DNA of 64,000 nucleotides from Aquilaria yunnanensis (GCA_039654915.1 CM077600.1:37432492-37496491), one strand, 5' to 3'. Shown: positions 12,001 to 23,700, counted from the first letter of the stretch. A program made the numbers and translations. Notes: generated by a model not told the origin, from the letters alone.

Positions 12001-12790
12001 AGTAAGATTGAACTCTAAGCCCTTAAACCCTCACGTAAGCATAATCAACAATGAGAGGGAAAACTATTGTCAAACCCATTAGAAATTCATAAGCAACTAG
12101 GATAGCTGTCGAACTAGGCAAACCAGCCAAACCTAATAGGTGGCCCTAGTGGCAACACAGAGTCAAGAATAAACATCCAAAAACATAATCTACATACCTG
12201 TACTTGAACCACGGGAAAACACTAGACACAACGAATCTTATACAAGAAATGGAGATGGGCCAAATCCAGTGATCACATGCCAATAACCGAAATCAACTAA
12301 TTACCTCCCAGCACAAGAGGCAAGAGCTAGCATTATCCTCCAGAACATCTGCTTCTGCATTGGGCACTCAATACATGAGTCTCTGCCCCACAAGAAGCAC
12401 CGAACTTTTCACCGCCGCCGAAGTAGCACTTTCCATCCTCTCTTTGACTCTTCCATGGACCTCTTCTACCAATCTAGACAAAGGTAAATGGCTCTCCTCT
12501 ATCAGAACAGCGACCGCCCCATTCAAGGAACCAGATTCAACCGAGCTCAAATCGGCCCGCAAGCCAAAACCCACTTTCTGATAGTGATCCATCAATTCTT
12601 TGTAATACCCAAAGAGTCCCTCCATTTCTTGACGTAAAGTTTCGATCTCGATCTCTTTTCGCTAGCCGCTAAGGATCTCGCAAAGCCATTTTGCTCTCTT
12701 CCGCTTCTGGACCTTCTTAGGTTGATCTTGGGCCCCGATCTTGCTCTCTTTCACCACGTCGACGTCGATTACCAACTTATTGTCCGCCAT
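9025..12790 (-). pseudogene. FAS1: Chromatin assembly factor 1 large subunit (FAS1), truncated copy with three in-frame stops
   Basis: FAS1 is the large subunit of CAF-1, which deposits H3-H4 on replicating DNA in the nucleus. Exons (minus): 12305-12790, 11651-11750, 10314-10461, 10117-10240, 9486-9835, 9025-9342, with GT-AG borders and consistent phases. Family marks seen: MEGLFGYYKELMD, a KR-rich start, CRKKIHERI, VLNEADIRSF, a long EKEKKR-type charged helix, SVMERFLKRSK, a WGMRRKPK motif and LLQFDKAHRPAFYGIWP. In-frame stops: TAG at 12662-12664 (codon 43), TGA at 12368-12370 (codon 141, where relatives have Gly) and TGA at 11697-11699 (where relatives have Arg). Exons 3-6 are open. The acidic domain and C-terminal half are not found. 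Most likely a decaying partial copy; an intron longer than 9 kb or sequencing errors are less likely. Confidence 0.88.
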
Positions 12791-13479
12791 TGTTGACGAA
12801 ACAGCAAACCCTAGCCCGGAATATCAGACGTTCTGCGTTTCCCGGCGGGATCCTGAGAGGCTTTTTTGTTTGTAGGAACTGCTTTTATGTCTTCATTTTT
12901 TTTTTTGTCAATCCTTTTATTGCTCCTTTTTATCTTTATTCCCGCCAGTAGTGAGTGGGAGATTTTTGGCTCCAAAATGTAAAGTTTGCGCCTCAATTTT
13001 TCAGCTCTTCGCGCGTGACAGTTTTTCCTCTAACTCGTGTCAAGGGACTTAATCCTGGGGTGAATTGGTTCTTTTCTTCAATGAAATTTTGTATTTACAA
13101 TACACATCGCAAACTAGTTTGACAATCCGTCTAAAAGACGGGGACAGTATTTCATATTAAAATACGGCTGCTACTTGATGTTTAGAAAACAAAGTAAACA
13201 ATAAGTCATAAAAAGAAAATTTAATGCATTGAGTATTACATATTGTAAAAGATGAAAGAAACTCATATATGATAAGCATCTATTTTTTGAAAATTCAGCA
13301 ATGACATAATATTCCTTTATAAGTTTGATCATGTGAAAAGTGAAAATATGGATTAAATGTACAGCAATGAGCTCAATTGGGCTAAAAAATATTATATTTA
13401 GTCAATGGAAGTGGTAGACATCAGTACAATATAAGCGGTACTCTATTTGTAAATTAAGAGCCAATTCGTTTTAAATTGA

Positions 13480-13760
13480 GTTAATTTAAAATAATTTTTG
13501 TCATTTTTATATCTTTTTCCTATAACCAAATTTATTTTAAAGCTAATATTATGTAGATATAATAATTTATTTGAAAGCAAATTTTTAAGATGTTATTAAA
13601 TTTTTATAATTTTAGGCATTAAAAATGAAAAATTCATAAAATTTTAATAAAATTATAAAAATTATATTTTTAATAGATTATTATACCTACATAATATTGA
13701 CTTTTAAATAAATTTAATTCTAGATCAAAAAAGATATAAAAATAAAAATAAGCTACTTTG
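13480..13760. mobile_element. Hairpin MITE, AT-rich (related to 45946-46283)
   Basis: A long imperfect inverted repeat. The left arm contains TTTATTTTAAAGCTAATATT followed by ATGTAGATATAATAATTTAT. The right arm contains the complementary AATAGATTATTATACCTACA followed by TAATATTGACTTTTAAATAA. The centre is A/T only. Arms and inner motif resemble those of the hairpin at 45946-46283. Exact ends and target duplication were not resolved. Confidence 0.55.
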
Positions 13761-13930
13761 GAATATGTTGACATCAATACAATATAAAGAGTAACCTTGG
13801 GAAGTAATTGGAAAGTGCTTAATAAATTAGGAACTTTAGCAGCAGACGACATTAAAAAGAAGGACTATACATATAATTTTGAGAAATATAAAAGAAAGTC
13901 ATAACCCAAAACACATTACTTTCAAAACAT

Positions 13931-14035
13931 ACTATCTCTCTTTCTCTCTTTCTCTCTCTCTCTAGACACACACATACACACTCTCTATTTCTTTCTAGAC
14001 ACACACACACACACTCTCTATTTCTTTCTTGTCTG
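13931..14035 (+). repeat. CT / CA microsatellite cluster
   Basis: TCTCTTTCTC-type pyrimidine repeats followed by two copies of a TCTAGACACACACA string separated by CTCTATTTCTTTC. The cluster is a compound microsatellite with a small internal duplication of about 35 bp. Confidence 0.85.
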
Positions 14036-14456
14036 TCTAGCTCTGCCTTCTCATTAAAATATACACAATGGAGTTTGGGTTTGAATGGCGGCGCCACCTC
14101 TTGGATAAAATTTCCTATGACAGCGAAGTTAAGGGTATGAATTTTATGGCAACTTGCTGTCATATGCATGAATTTTCCAACGGTAGTAACGCCGTTGGAG
14201 TGTATTTTTTTTGTAGAATTTTTTTAAAAATACATGGTTATGGTCATGTCGAACGCCTCTTTAAGTTTCTCTAAAGGGTTTTTCTCAAATTATATTCCAT
14301 CTTCATAGATCTATGGGCAAAGTTTTGGAATTTTTTTCATAAATACAAATCACTTATGGTCTTTTTATTGCCAGCATCGGACAAATGACATCCCTGTTTT
14401 CATCCCAACCTTTCATCCATTTTGACTCATCGCACCATTGGTCAATCAAGCAGCGC

Positions 14457-16693
14457 TATAGCAACATGATTTTTTAGGAGTTGCCACCAATCAGTTTCAC
14501 CTAGGTCGATTGGATACTTGTTGTGGTCTGTGAGAGATTCTAAGATCGTGAGTCGGTTACGCTAAAATAACCTTATTAAAGCGCCCAGAAATTGGTATCA
14601 TGGGGTTCAGTTTTATCTTTTCCTAAATTTTGTTTCTTAACCTAATCTTTGATTGAAAGTGATTTTCTTATGAATTTTATTTTTAATTCCAAACTATAAA
14701 TCTTATCAGAGCAACCGGATATAAATTCCTAAACGTCCTTGAAATCGCAAGACTTCATCGAATCTACCAAGAATTTGAAAGGAACATCTTATTATAAGCC
14801 GTGAGTCTTACCAGACTAATCGGATTCAAACGAATAATCTGCCTCGGGACTTTATCAAATCCACCAAGAGCGGATTCGCAAAAATTTACTAAGTATTTAA
14901 AAGTCGCTTAACCAATAATTTGTACATGTTACTACTAAATACATTATGAGAATTAAAATTGAACTATTCTAAAAAAAATAAACAAGAGAAGAAACAAACC
15001 AAATCAGAATCCCATGTTGTTCCCCTAAGTCAATTTAATGACCAAGTTTAATGCAAGGCCAAACCAACAATAACAAAGAAGACAAAGAAAAGAACAAACA
15101 ATAAAAGCTTGCTGTTAGTGACTAATATGTAAGATGAAAGAAAGGTAGTGACTTTATGGATAAAATAAGAAAGACTACGGACTAAAACAGGGTTTTACCC
15201 AACGGAAAAGCTTGACAAGGTCGAACTGATAGAGACAGGTCGGGTTTGCATGTGTTGGACTGGATCCTCTTCAATTCCTCATTTGCCGGCGGCGGGCAGG
15301 CGAGCAGAGGCTTAGGCTGGGACAAAGGGGACAACGGTGGGGGGAGGACGAGCAGCTGGCGGTGACGATGGTCGCGACCCTTGGAGGTAGAGAAGACGGC
15401 GGTTGGCAGCGGACGAGGCTGCGAGGGCCGGAAACAGCGACAACGTCGAAGCTGCGGACTGCGTAGCTAGCGGTGTCTGGAGCGACCCGTAAAGAATGAG
15501 GAGCTTACGGTGGTGCCGGAAGGAAGAAGCAGCAGCGACGGGCTGGCGGCACGGCGTGGAGAGCAATGGTGGGGCAGAGAGGAGGAGATCGCAGCGGCTT
15601 TCTCCTTCAGCTCGGCGTGAACGGTGACGGAAGGCACCGAGGCACGGTGGCGCGACATCAGGGGGAACAGGGACGGCTGGTGACGGCGTGGCTAGTGGTG
15701 GCTAGAGGCTGGAGGCGTCGGGCAGCAAAGGGGAAAACCAGGGGTGGCGGTGATGCGAGGAAAAAGTTTAGGGTTTCTGGGAGGGAAGGAAGAGAGGCTT
15801 GGGGCTAAGACTGCTGTTTAACATTTTTTCACTAGAAGCTTAGGTGGTGTTTGGATGTGAAAATTTTTCTTATTTTTTTTTTCAAATTTTCTTTGATAGA
15901 AGTTTGAATGCATAGGTAGTTTTAATAATGTAGAAAACCTTGTTTCTAAATTTTAGAAAACTCATGTTATAAAATACATATTTTTCCCCTTTTCATCAAT
16001 TAATGGCCCATACTTATACTAAGCGTGGCTAGGCGATATTAGCTAGGTTTTATAGAGTTTAAACTTGATCCAAATTTAATTTGAGGGGATTAGGATATAA
16101 TCTGGTAAAGTATCAGTTTAAGTCCAACAAAACTCTCCAGCTGCTGATCTTGCCCCAAATTCTATGCTAATTTCGATTTAACCCCAAAACTTTAAAGATT
16201 TGTCAATTGAGTCCAAAGCTTCCCAAAAATTTACGGATTTCCTTAAAATTTTAGGATCTTATCAAATTTGCCTAGAACTTCAGGATTTTGTCAGATTTTC
16301 CCCAAACTTTTCAATTTTGACAGATTGACCCCAAACTTTCAAATTTCGCTCAAAGCCTTCTAAAAAATCCCCAGTTCCCTCCCAAACTTTCATTTCTGCC
16401 TAAATTGACCCTACAAAACTCTTTGGAATCCAAATTAGTGCCTAAACTAAATTAATTCCTATTTCTACCCTAGATAACCACTTAAAATTCCTAACGATTT
16501 GTAAAGCAAAATAACAATGTAACCTAAATGTGACCAGACCAACTAACTATGCAAAACCCTAAAATGACAGAAATGACCCAAACTTCTAACAAATGACCAA
16601 TTAGTCCCTAAAAATGAAAATGCCCCTAAACTAATTTTCCTAACCTAAAACTTAAGTAAAAAGTCAGTGCCAGGACAAAATTGGGTGTCAACA
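14457..16693 (-). mobile_element. Solo LTR, family L1 copy 1
   Basis: On the minus strand the element begins TGTTGACACCCAATTTTGTC and ends GTTGCTATA, against GTTGCTACA in the other two copies. The flanks are AGCGC on both sides (14452-14456 and 16694-16698), a perfect 5-bp target duplication. No internal retrotransposon domain lies between, so it is a single LTR of 2237 bp left by LTR-LTR recombination. A TATA-like AGTATAAGTA lies at 16011-16020 (minus), followed downstream by a GC-rich segment (about 15290-15800) that opens long but meaningless frames. Known: plant Gypsy-type elements often have LTRs of this size. The exact lineage is not determined. Confidence 0.88.
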
Positions 16694-16698
16694 AGCGC

Positions 16699-17049
16699 AA
16701 ACATCTGGAATTTTTGTTCAACAATTTTGAGAACCTCAAGTCATCAGTCTTGCCTTGAATTTGTTTATACCTTCCTCCAACCCTTTTTTTTTTCCAAAGA
16801 ATCAACATGGTTTTGTAGATCTATGGGTTTTAGGATGAAGGAGTTCTTTTTTATAATATATAAAAGGTTTCTGGGTTTTAAGTTAAAAATATAGAACAGA
16901 CATCTAGTTGGATAGCATAAGAATGACGTAATGGTGACTACTACCCCGTTAACAGAAAGGTGCATTGGCACCACGTGCCTCATTCCGTGGTGGTATTATT
17001 TGTAATCCATTTCCACTTACTTTTCCTACCTTAGTTTATTCTAATACAA
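16699..17049. other. Intergenic stretch, no gene seen
   Basis: AT-rich sequence between the solo LTR and the Copia RT fragment. It may be further decayed Copia sequence, but no protein similarity is readable. Confidence 0.4.
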
Positions 17050-17600
17050 ATTGCTATCTTTTTCTCTCCAATGTTGTCAATGCAAAACATGCACGAATTC
17101 AAAAACATAGGCTGATACTGCTAGGAAAACACAACTCAAAGGTAAAAGTCTAAACCTTTTTTTGTACTTACCTAACATAAATATTTTGTTAATCCAGTGG
17201 ATGAATTGAGTATCAAATCTAGTGATGTTGAGATATAATAAGAGTTGCCCAACCAGTCCTCTATAACATTTTGGATTGTCAACCATCAACCCATCAACTC
17301 AGGTAAGATTATGTTTTTGTTCCATTAATGTTTGGTTGGGTATTACTCATCGTAAAGCCACATCACTCAAAATGTCAAGTGTATACTTTCATTGACTTAT
17401 GAAAATTCCACTTTGACTGTACACCACCTCTATGCCCATAAAATACTTCAATCGTCATAAGCCATTTAAGTGAAACTTGTTGTGAAAAAAAACCTTTAAC
17501 TTCTTCCACTTCTCAGCACTGTTCATTGACACTACCATGTCATTTACATATATTAATACACTGAAGAAAAATTCCATTCAATTTCCCTAGTAATAAAGAG
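17050..17600 (-). pseudogene. Copia (Ty1) reverse transcriptase / start of RNase H fragment, decayed
   Basis: On the minus strand, starting near 17590, the frame reads a YVDD-like box (IYVNDMVV, the first catalytic Asp changed to Asn), then LKYFMGIEV, GIFISQ-KYTLDIL and, after a few stops, YRGLVGQLLLYLNITRFD. These are the ordered landmarks of Copia RT and the RT-RNase H linker. Several in-frame stops show it is dead. Just upstream (higher coordinates) the sequence switches directly to Athila-like gag/protease sequence with no Copia 5' part. A Copia integrase fragment lies at 22731-23190 in the same orientation. Confidence 0.8.
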
Positions 17601-17609
17601 CAATGGATA

Positions 17610-19485
17610 TGTGTTTGTATAAAGCCATAAATTGATAAAAGTATTAAATTATTACTAGTTCATAAATCACATAAAATTCTATCAAATTTCAAAATATGAA
17701 TAGTGCAAGGGATGGTAAAATTCCATAGGTCTTTCAATTTCTGAGGTAGCTTCTGTTGAATGATAACTAAGCACTATTCAATAAGCTTCACAGTCTCATA
17801 TTCCTCAAGCTTCTTTTTGTTAGAGAGAATGTCTTTTATGAACTTTGCATAGCTAGGCATTTTATTCAAAACATCTGCAATAGGAAATTTAATGTGTAAT
17901 TTCTTAAAGACTTCAAGAAATTTAGAAAATTGCTTACCTAAATTTTTCTTTTTCAATCTTCAGGGAAAAAGGATAGGAAGAACATAAGTCTTAACAGAAT
18001 AAGGAAAGTTAGAAGCTCCCTGTTTGAGATCAAATTTCTCTTCTTCTTGCTATTGATTTCTTTCATCATTTCCTCCATTAAAATTATGCCCATCAATTTG
18101 TTTGCTATTTTCTTGAAGAACTTTCTCACTCCGTAAAGTAATTGCTTGAACTTGCTCCTTAAGGTTCTACTCGGTGTAACTTGGAAGTGAACCTGGAGCT
18201 CTATCAACTACTACCTTAGCTATTTGACCTACTTTTATCTCCAGATTATGAATTGAAGCTTGGTTGAATTGCATAACCTGATCAATCTTTGCATCCATCT
18301 TTTTCGTAGTGGCCTATTGATTGGCAAGACTTTTTCTCTTCTACAACTGGTGGCTGATGTTGAAATTATGATAGAAATTGTGGTATTTGTTGCTCTTGAA
18401 AACCATGTAGTCCACTTGGCTTTGGGGCACTCTGATTATTCCAAGAGCAATTTGGATGATTTCTCCAACCAGGGCTGTAAGTATTTGAAAATAGGACATT
18501 TCTGGTTTGCCTATTTGGAAAACCTCCTCCAACATAGTTTATTTGATTAGGCATCTATGTCTCCTCACTATAATAACTAGAATTTTCATGAGCTCCCTCA
18601 TTGTTCATCATCAACTTCTTTTGCTTGGTTAACTCAGTTATTTGTATTGCCAAGTCATGATGAGAATATACTTCACGAGCTGCAGCTTTATTTCTTTTTG
18701 TAGTTTTTTGTTGAGAGTTGGCAGCTAACATTTCATAAGTATCCCAAATTTCCTCAGTAATCTTATCTCCCATATAGCCACCTATAGTAGTATCAACAAG
18801 TGTCTAACAAGTAGCATTTAGTCCATCATCAAAGAATTGAACATGAAACAGCAAAAAAAACTAATGATGTGAACACTGGTTAAAAAACAAGCTGAACCTA
18901 TCCCATGACTCATAGAATGACTCTCTTTCCATATACACAAAGCTATAAATCTTGCTTTGGAGATCAATTGTCTTCTGTGGTAAGTAATACTTGGTCATAA
19001 ATTTGGTGTACACCTCCTCCTATGTATGTAGCTATCTTTCCGGCAAATTGCTTAACCAACTATTGGCATTGTCCTTCAAACAATAAGGAAAACACCTCGT
19101 TCTTATATCATCCTCTTATAAGCCTCGTAGTGGGAAAGTCTAAACACAATTGTAGAACTCTCAAATAAAAAACATCAGGTTCTTTGAGCTCATCCAGTTA
19201 AATGAAGACAATATGTTGAAATTAATGGTTTTTAGTTCATAATTTTGGGCTACATCATTCAATCTAATGCAAGATGAAAAAGCTCTAATAATTGGCCTCT
19301 GAATCGACTTGAGATTTATTTTATGCAGTGAATAGGCTCCCTCAAGCCAATTAAAGTTATAACCATTATTCTCTTCCTGTGTCATTTTTTCTTTTCTTTT
19401 TTCGTACTCTGTTTGCCCGACAATTTCTTTCAATTTCTGAGTCCAAAAGAATTAGTTCAACGTTCGTTGAACTCTTTGACCTACG
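17610..19485 (-). pseudogene. Athila-like Gypsy retrotransposon gag and protease-region fragment
   Basis: Minus-strand translation gives, in order, a Retrotrans_gag-like part (TKFMTKYYLPQKTIDLQSKI, then ERESFYESWDRF), an IWDTYEMLAANSQQ part, the Athila-typical NYVGGGFPNRQTRN and NTYSPGWRNHPN strings (about 18530-18430), FLEVFKKLHIKFPIADVL with MPSYAKFIKDILSNKKKLE (17940-17790), and LPQKLKDLWNFTIPCTI ending in a protease-like LCDL.TSNNL (about 17760-17640). Frames break several times. The pieces run in family order, so this is one decayed gag-protease region. Its 5' LTR and primer-binding site lie at 19618-22725. RT, integrase and the 3' LTR are absent. Confidence 0.82.
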
Positions 19486-19617
19486 AAGGTTCATAAACTA
19501 TTTGCATACTCAAGAAAATAACTACCAAGGTAAATTGAGATAAAAGAAATAAACATAATAAAAATAAAATAAAATAAACAAAAAATGAAAATAATAACAA
19601 ACAATCAAATATAGTCG

Positions 19618-19636
19618 TTCCCCAACAATAGTGCTA
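19618..19636 (-). other. Decayed primer-binding site of the Athila-like element
   Basis: The minus strand reads TAGCACTATTGTTGGGGA beside the LTR end. The primer-binding site I recall for Athila elements (tRNA-Asp) is TGGCGCCGTTGCCGGGGA. All differences are transitions (C to T or G to A). A 29-bp direct duplication (19621-19649 and 19650-19678) has copied the LTR end and part of this site. Confidence 0.6.
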
Positions 19637-19641
19637 AAACT

Positions 19642-22600
19642 TGATAGGGCCCAACAATAGTGCTAAAACTCGATAGGGCTAATCTTGCAAGTGTACATGA
19701 TTAGTTGTAGCAAGTTTTAATCCCTAAGATAAACCAAGGTATCAATCTCACGAACAACAGATAGTTAATTGTTTATGAAAAATAAAAGAAATAAGTTCAG
19801 ATTTGAAGGGAGTAAAATTAACTATAATTAAACTAAGATTAAACTAAATCAATGATGAGAATAACAAATCGGGAAGAAAACAATTATGGGATAGCTAACG
19901 TTTGGGTTTCACATGGCTGAAGGTCTTTTATTTAAATATTTGGGTAAATTTGTTTTAGTTGTCAACAATCACTCTTAATATGACAATTCCGTCTCAAGCA
20001 ATTGTAACATATTCAATTAACCTACGATTATCTCTCGATCTTTCACACTATTAACCACACGTATTAAGTTCAGGTTACCACTTTAACAAATCACAATAAA
20101 TAAGTATATGTCTATCCTGTTGACACTCAATTTTGTCCGAGCAATGATTTTTTTTTTAAGTTTTAGGTTAGGAAAATTAGTTTAAGGGGCATTTTCATTT
20201 TTAGGGGCTATTTGGTTAGTTGTTATGATATTTGAGTCATTTTTGTCATTTTAATGTTAGTTGGTTTAGTCAGTTTTAGGTTACATTGTTGTTAGTGTTG
20301 TGAGTTTTTAGAAATTTAGAATAGTCATTTAGGTCAAAATATGAGTTACTCTAGTTTTGGTACTAATTTGAAGTCCTACAGGTTTTGTAGGGTTAATTTA
20401 GGCAAAAGGGAAATGTATGGGTGGAAGTCCAGGTTTCTTAGAAAGTTCTAGTTAAAATTGAAAGGTTTGGGGCAAATCTGTCAATTTCAGAGAGTTTGAG
20501 CTAAATCTGGCGATTTTATGAAATTCTGGGAAAATCTGGTCATTTTTGCAAAGTTTTGGGCTAATTTGATTAATCCTGGAAGTTTTAGGGCCAGATCAGC
20601 AGATTAAGAGTTTTATTGGCTTAAACTAGTAATTTTACCAGATTATATCACTTAAACTTCTTCAAATCTGATTTGAATGAAGTTTAAACTCTCAAAACCT
20701 TGTTAATCACGTTTTAAACCTCCTTCAGTATAAATATAAGTCACATTTGAGAGTAAAGGGGAGAAAATTCGTAACCCTAAGCTCCCAGCAAGAAAAAGAG
20801 AGAACTGCAGCCTTAGGTCCCTAACTTTTCGCTAGCCTCCCAAAAACCCTAAGCTTTTCCCGATCTCCGCCGCCCCCCCTGGTTTTCCCCTTTGCTGCAC
20901 GATGCCTCAAGCCTCCTTCCACCGCTGCTAGTCGCCCCTGCTCCCTCGACGTCGAGCAACAGTGTCCGGTGCCACTCCCATCACTGTTCCCGTCACCGGT
21001 TTAACGAAGCCCGAGCACCGTAGCCATCGTCCCCTCCTTTGTCCCGCCATTCTCGATGCCACTAGCCACCATTCATCCCTCCTGCAAGTCGCGCGTCTCT
21101 GCCCGAGCAAATCTCCGGCCGTCGATCGCTCAAGCAACGCCAGAGAACACCGAATCAAAGGAGATCCATTTCACAACCAGCAAACCCGATTCGTTTTCAC
21201 CCGGATCTGACCAGTCAAGTTTCTCTTTTAGGTATAAACCTTGATTAGTCCCCATTCTTTTTATTCCATTCATCTGGATTACAAACTTTTTTTTATTTTG
21301 CAGATTAGTCACTGACAAGTGGCAGCATTGTTTTTGTTCATTTTCTTACTTTGATTGTTTGTTTTGTTACTTTTAGAATCATGAATTAGTTTTGGTAATT
21401 AATATTACATAGAATGACAAGTTTAGGTTAGATCAGATTTTATTTATTTTATTTTATTTTTCTCATCTAACACAAAATTTAAAAATTCATTCACATAATG
21501 CATCTAAAAAATCACACTTAGGAAAATTTAATTCCGCGTGGGTTTAATAAAACCCCATGATGAATTTAAGATAATAATAAATCTTGATATCTACATCCGG
21601 GTGATTCGATAGGATTCATGGTTTGGATCGATAATCAACTAAAATATTTAAAAGATAAATAAAGAAAATAAATAGATTAAGTTTTTTTTATATTCCACAT
21701 TCGAGTGGTTCGGTTAGAATTCATGGTTTGGAAATTAATTAAAATTATTTAAAGCAAACAAAAAAAAATTAAAATCAAACTAAAGTACCAATTTTGGGCG
21801 CTAGAATAAAATTATTTTAGCGTAACCGTACTCTTGAACCCCTTAAACTATCGTAAACAATTTTTAGGTGTCCAATTGACTTAGGTGTAAATCGATTGGT
21901 GGAGACCCAAAAACACGTTGCTACATATCCTAATTATTATAATTCTATCTTCCTAGTGCATGGATTAAATTTCTTCTTTCGGTATCTTATTTAAGTCCCT
22001 AAGATAAATTATCCATGATAATCAAGCATAGACAATATCCATTGTTACAAAGGAAATACACTAAAATACAACCCAAATAAATTAATTAAAATAATTTAAG
22101 TAGACTACATCCCTAATCCTAATATAAAAATGTAGCATCTTATGCTAATTTAACAATAAAATTCAACAATCTCAAGAAAAAAGAAGAAGACATGAACAAA
22201 TAATATCCAAGTTCCAATTAGAAAAAAAGAAAAAAAAAAGAAGTAAACCATTCTCTTCTCATTGCTCTGTACTTGCTCCGGATTCCGTTTTGTCTACTTC
22301 TGGTTCTAATTAGCAAATTAGCTTCAATTCTTTTTTTCTTCTACTCACGATACGCTGCTTTTTTTCTTCCCCTGTCCGATTCGCAACTTTCTCCAATTCC
22401 ATGCGGCTGCCCTCTCATTTTTTATATTTATAGGGTTTCTAATCTTCACTTTCAAATAACTAAAATATATTTGACTTAAAATATAACATAATATTATAAA
22501 AATTATATTTTAGTCAACTATGAGAGAATTTCCTTCAATTTCAGGTACACCTTTTACTTTATAATTTCTTACAATTCAGTTATTTTACTTTATAAAAATC

Positions 22601-22725
22601 TGATTAATTCCCTTGGCAAACTCACTTACCTAAATAAAATAAAAAATCAAGGTAATAAATCACTTAATTATAATAAAATTAACCTAAAATAGGCATAAAA
22701 ATTAATACACAAATTAAGTTGATCA
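19642..22725 (-). mobile_element. Athila-like 5' LTR, split by a nested solo LTR
   Basis: On the minus strand the LTR starts TGATCAACTTAATTTGTG (22725 downward) and ends CTATCA (19642). Its last part carries the CAAGTGTACATGATTAGT-like string (plus-strand reading) common in Athila/Tat LTRs. The solo LTR at 20118-21925 with its 5-bp duplication interrupts it; without that insert the LTR is about 1.27 kb. Downstream on the same strand follow the primer-binding site and gag. On its outer side the LTR abuts Copia integrase sequence, so the Athila-like element jumped into a Copia element. Confidence 0.65.
20118..21925 (+). mobile_element. Solo LTR, family L1 copy 2 (nested in the Athila-like LTR)
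   Basis: Starts TGTTGACACTCAATTTTGTC and ends CACGTTGCTACA. TATCC flanks both sides (20113-20117 and 21926-21930), a perfect 5-bp target duplication. Length 1808 bp with no internal domain. TATA-like GTATAAATATA at about 20729-20738, followed about 50-200 bp downstream by a CT/GC-rich segment as in the other copies. The shared AAGTTTTAGGTTAGGAAAAT string near the start confirms the family. Confidence 0.9.
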
Positions 22726-22730
22726 CTTTG

Positions 22731-23190
22731 GTTCATTGTTACCCCTAACAACTTTGATATTTGGCTTTAAATAGGTTATGGACAAAATTGAAGATTTTTT
22801 TATTAAATAACAGGTACATCATTCCAATTTTTCATTAGAAAGGTTTAAGTTGCTATTGTGCAATCACCAACTATTGTAAAGAAATATTGAACACCATTAA
22901 TTGATAGGGTTTTATAAGGTCCCCAAGTCTCTACATGAATAAGTTTAAGAGAAGCGATAATGAGTTTATTGCTTGAAAGAAAAGGTATCCAATGGCTCGT
23001 TGTTAGAGGGCAAACTATACACTTCTTAAATGTAGTTTATGTCAATATGAGATAAACTATGGATGGCAGCAAACACCCATATGATGGGTGGCCCAGCCTT
23101 TGATTCCACAAGCTTATGAAATCAAGTTCAATGCCCTTGATAGAAGTTACACTGTTGGTAATGTCATTATTGTTCAAGAAATTCTTCACT
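22731..23190 (-). pseudogene. Copia (Ty1) GAG-pre-integrase / integrase fragment
   Basis: On the minus strand: LWNQRLGHPS (the pre-integrase LWH-RLGH motif), then CIVCPL and SHWIPF, LIHVETWGPY, then YFFTIVGDCT (normally VDD), and IKVVRGNNEP near the break (normally RSDNG.EF). The order matches the zinc-binding and catalytic N-part of Copia integrase. Stops and key-residue changes mark it as dead. It ends sharply where the Athila-like LTR starts (22725). Together with the RT fragment at 17050-17600 it is probably one Copia element split and partly deleted. Confidence 0.8.
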
Positions 23191-23294
23191 CTTTTAGTAG
23201 GAATAAAGGAGAAAAATTACCATCACTTTTTTAATATACAGACAATTTGTCTATTTCAAGCAACATGAAAATTATTTTGTTCCCTTAAAAAATT

Positions 23295-23700
23295 GATGTG
23301 TAAAAGTATTTAAGTATTCAAAAGAATATGTCAAAGTATCTAAAGTAATATGCAGATAATTTACTCTTTTAAAAAATAAATAAAGAGTGCGTAACAATAA
23401 GTATTGTGTCAATAACAATATGTAAAAATGTTTAACGCAATATATAAAAGTGTTTGACTAATATATGAATAAGTTATTATCTTTGGAAATAAAAGTATCC
23501 AAAGTAATAAGTAAAAGTGTCTAAATGAATATATAAAAATGTCAAAATAAACATGTAAAAGTTTTTAAAGCAATGTTCAGGCAATTTGGTTATCCTCAGA
23601 AATAAAAGTATCTAAAGTAATAAGTAAAAATTTCTAAATGAATATGTAAAATTGTCTGAAAAATATGTAAGTGTCTAAATCAATATGTAATACTAGATTT
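23295..23700 (+). repeat. Degenerate tandem array of about 20-bp units
   Basis: Repeated variants of AAAGTGTCTAAAGTAATATG with spacer changes. A longer period of about 115-120 bp is visible through the repeated GGAAATAAAAGTATCC-AAAGT blocks (around 23485 and 23600). No coding potential. Confidence 0.65.

Larger units (their letters stand above)
12791..14456. other. Region upstream of the FAS1 fragment: no gene; hairpin MITE and microsatellite
   Basis: No coding sequence is recognised. The first few hundred bases would be the 5' flank of the FAS1 copy on the minus strand; no convincing TATA box was found. Farther right are a hairpin-type MITE (about 13480-13760) and a CT/CA-rich microsatellite (13931-14035). 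Confidence 0.5.

Noticed and set aside
15312..15808. GC-rich frames on both strands
   Set aside because: They lie in the GC-rich part of a solo LTR; the same part recurs in the other LTR copies with different frames.
20928..21318. Overlapping frames of 62-82 codons
   Set aside because: Same LTR segment as above, not conserved as protein between copies.
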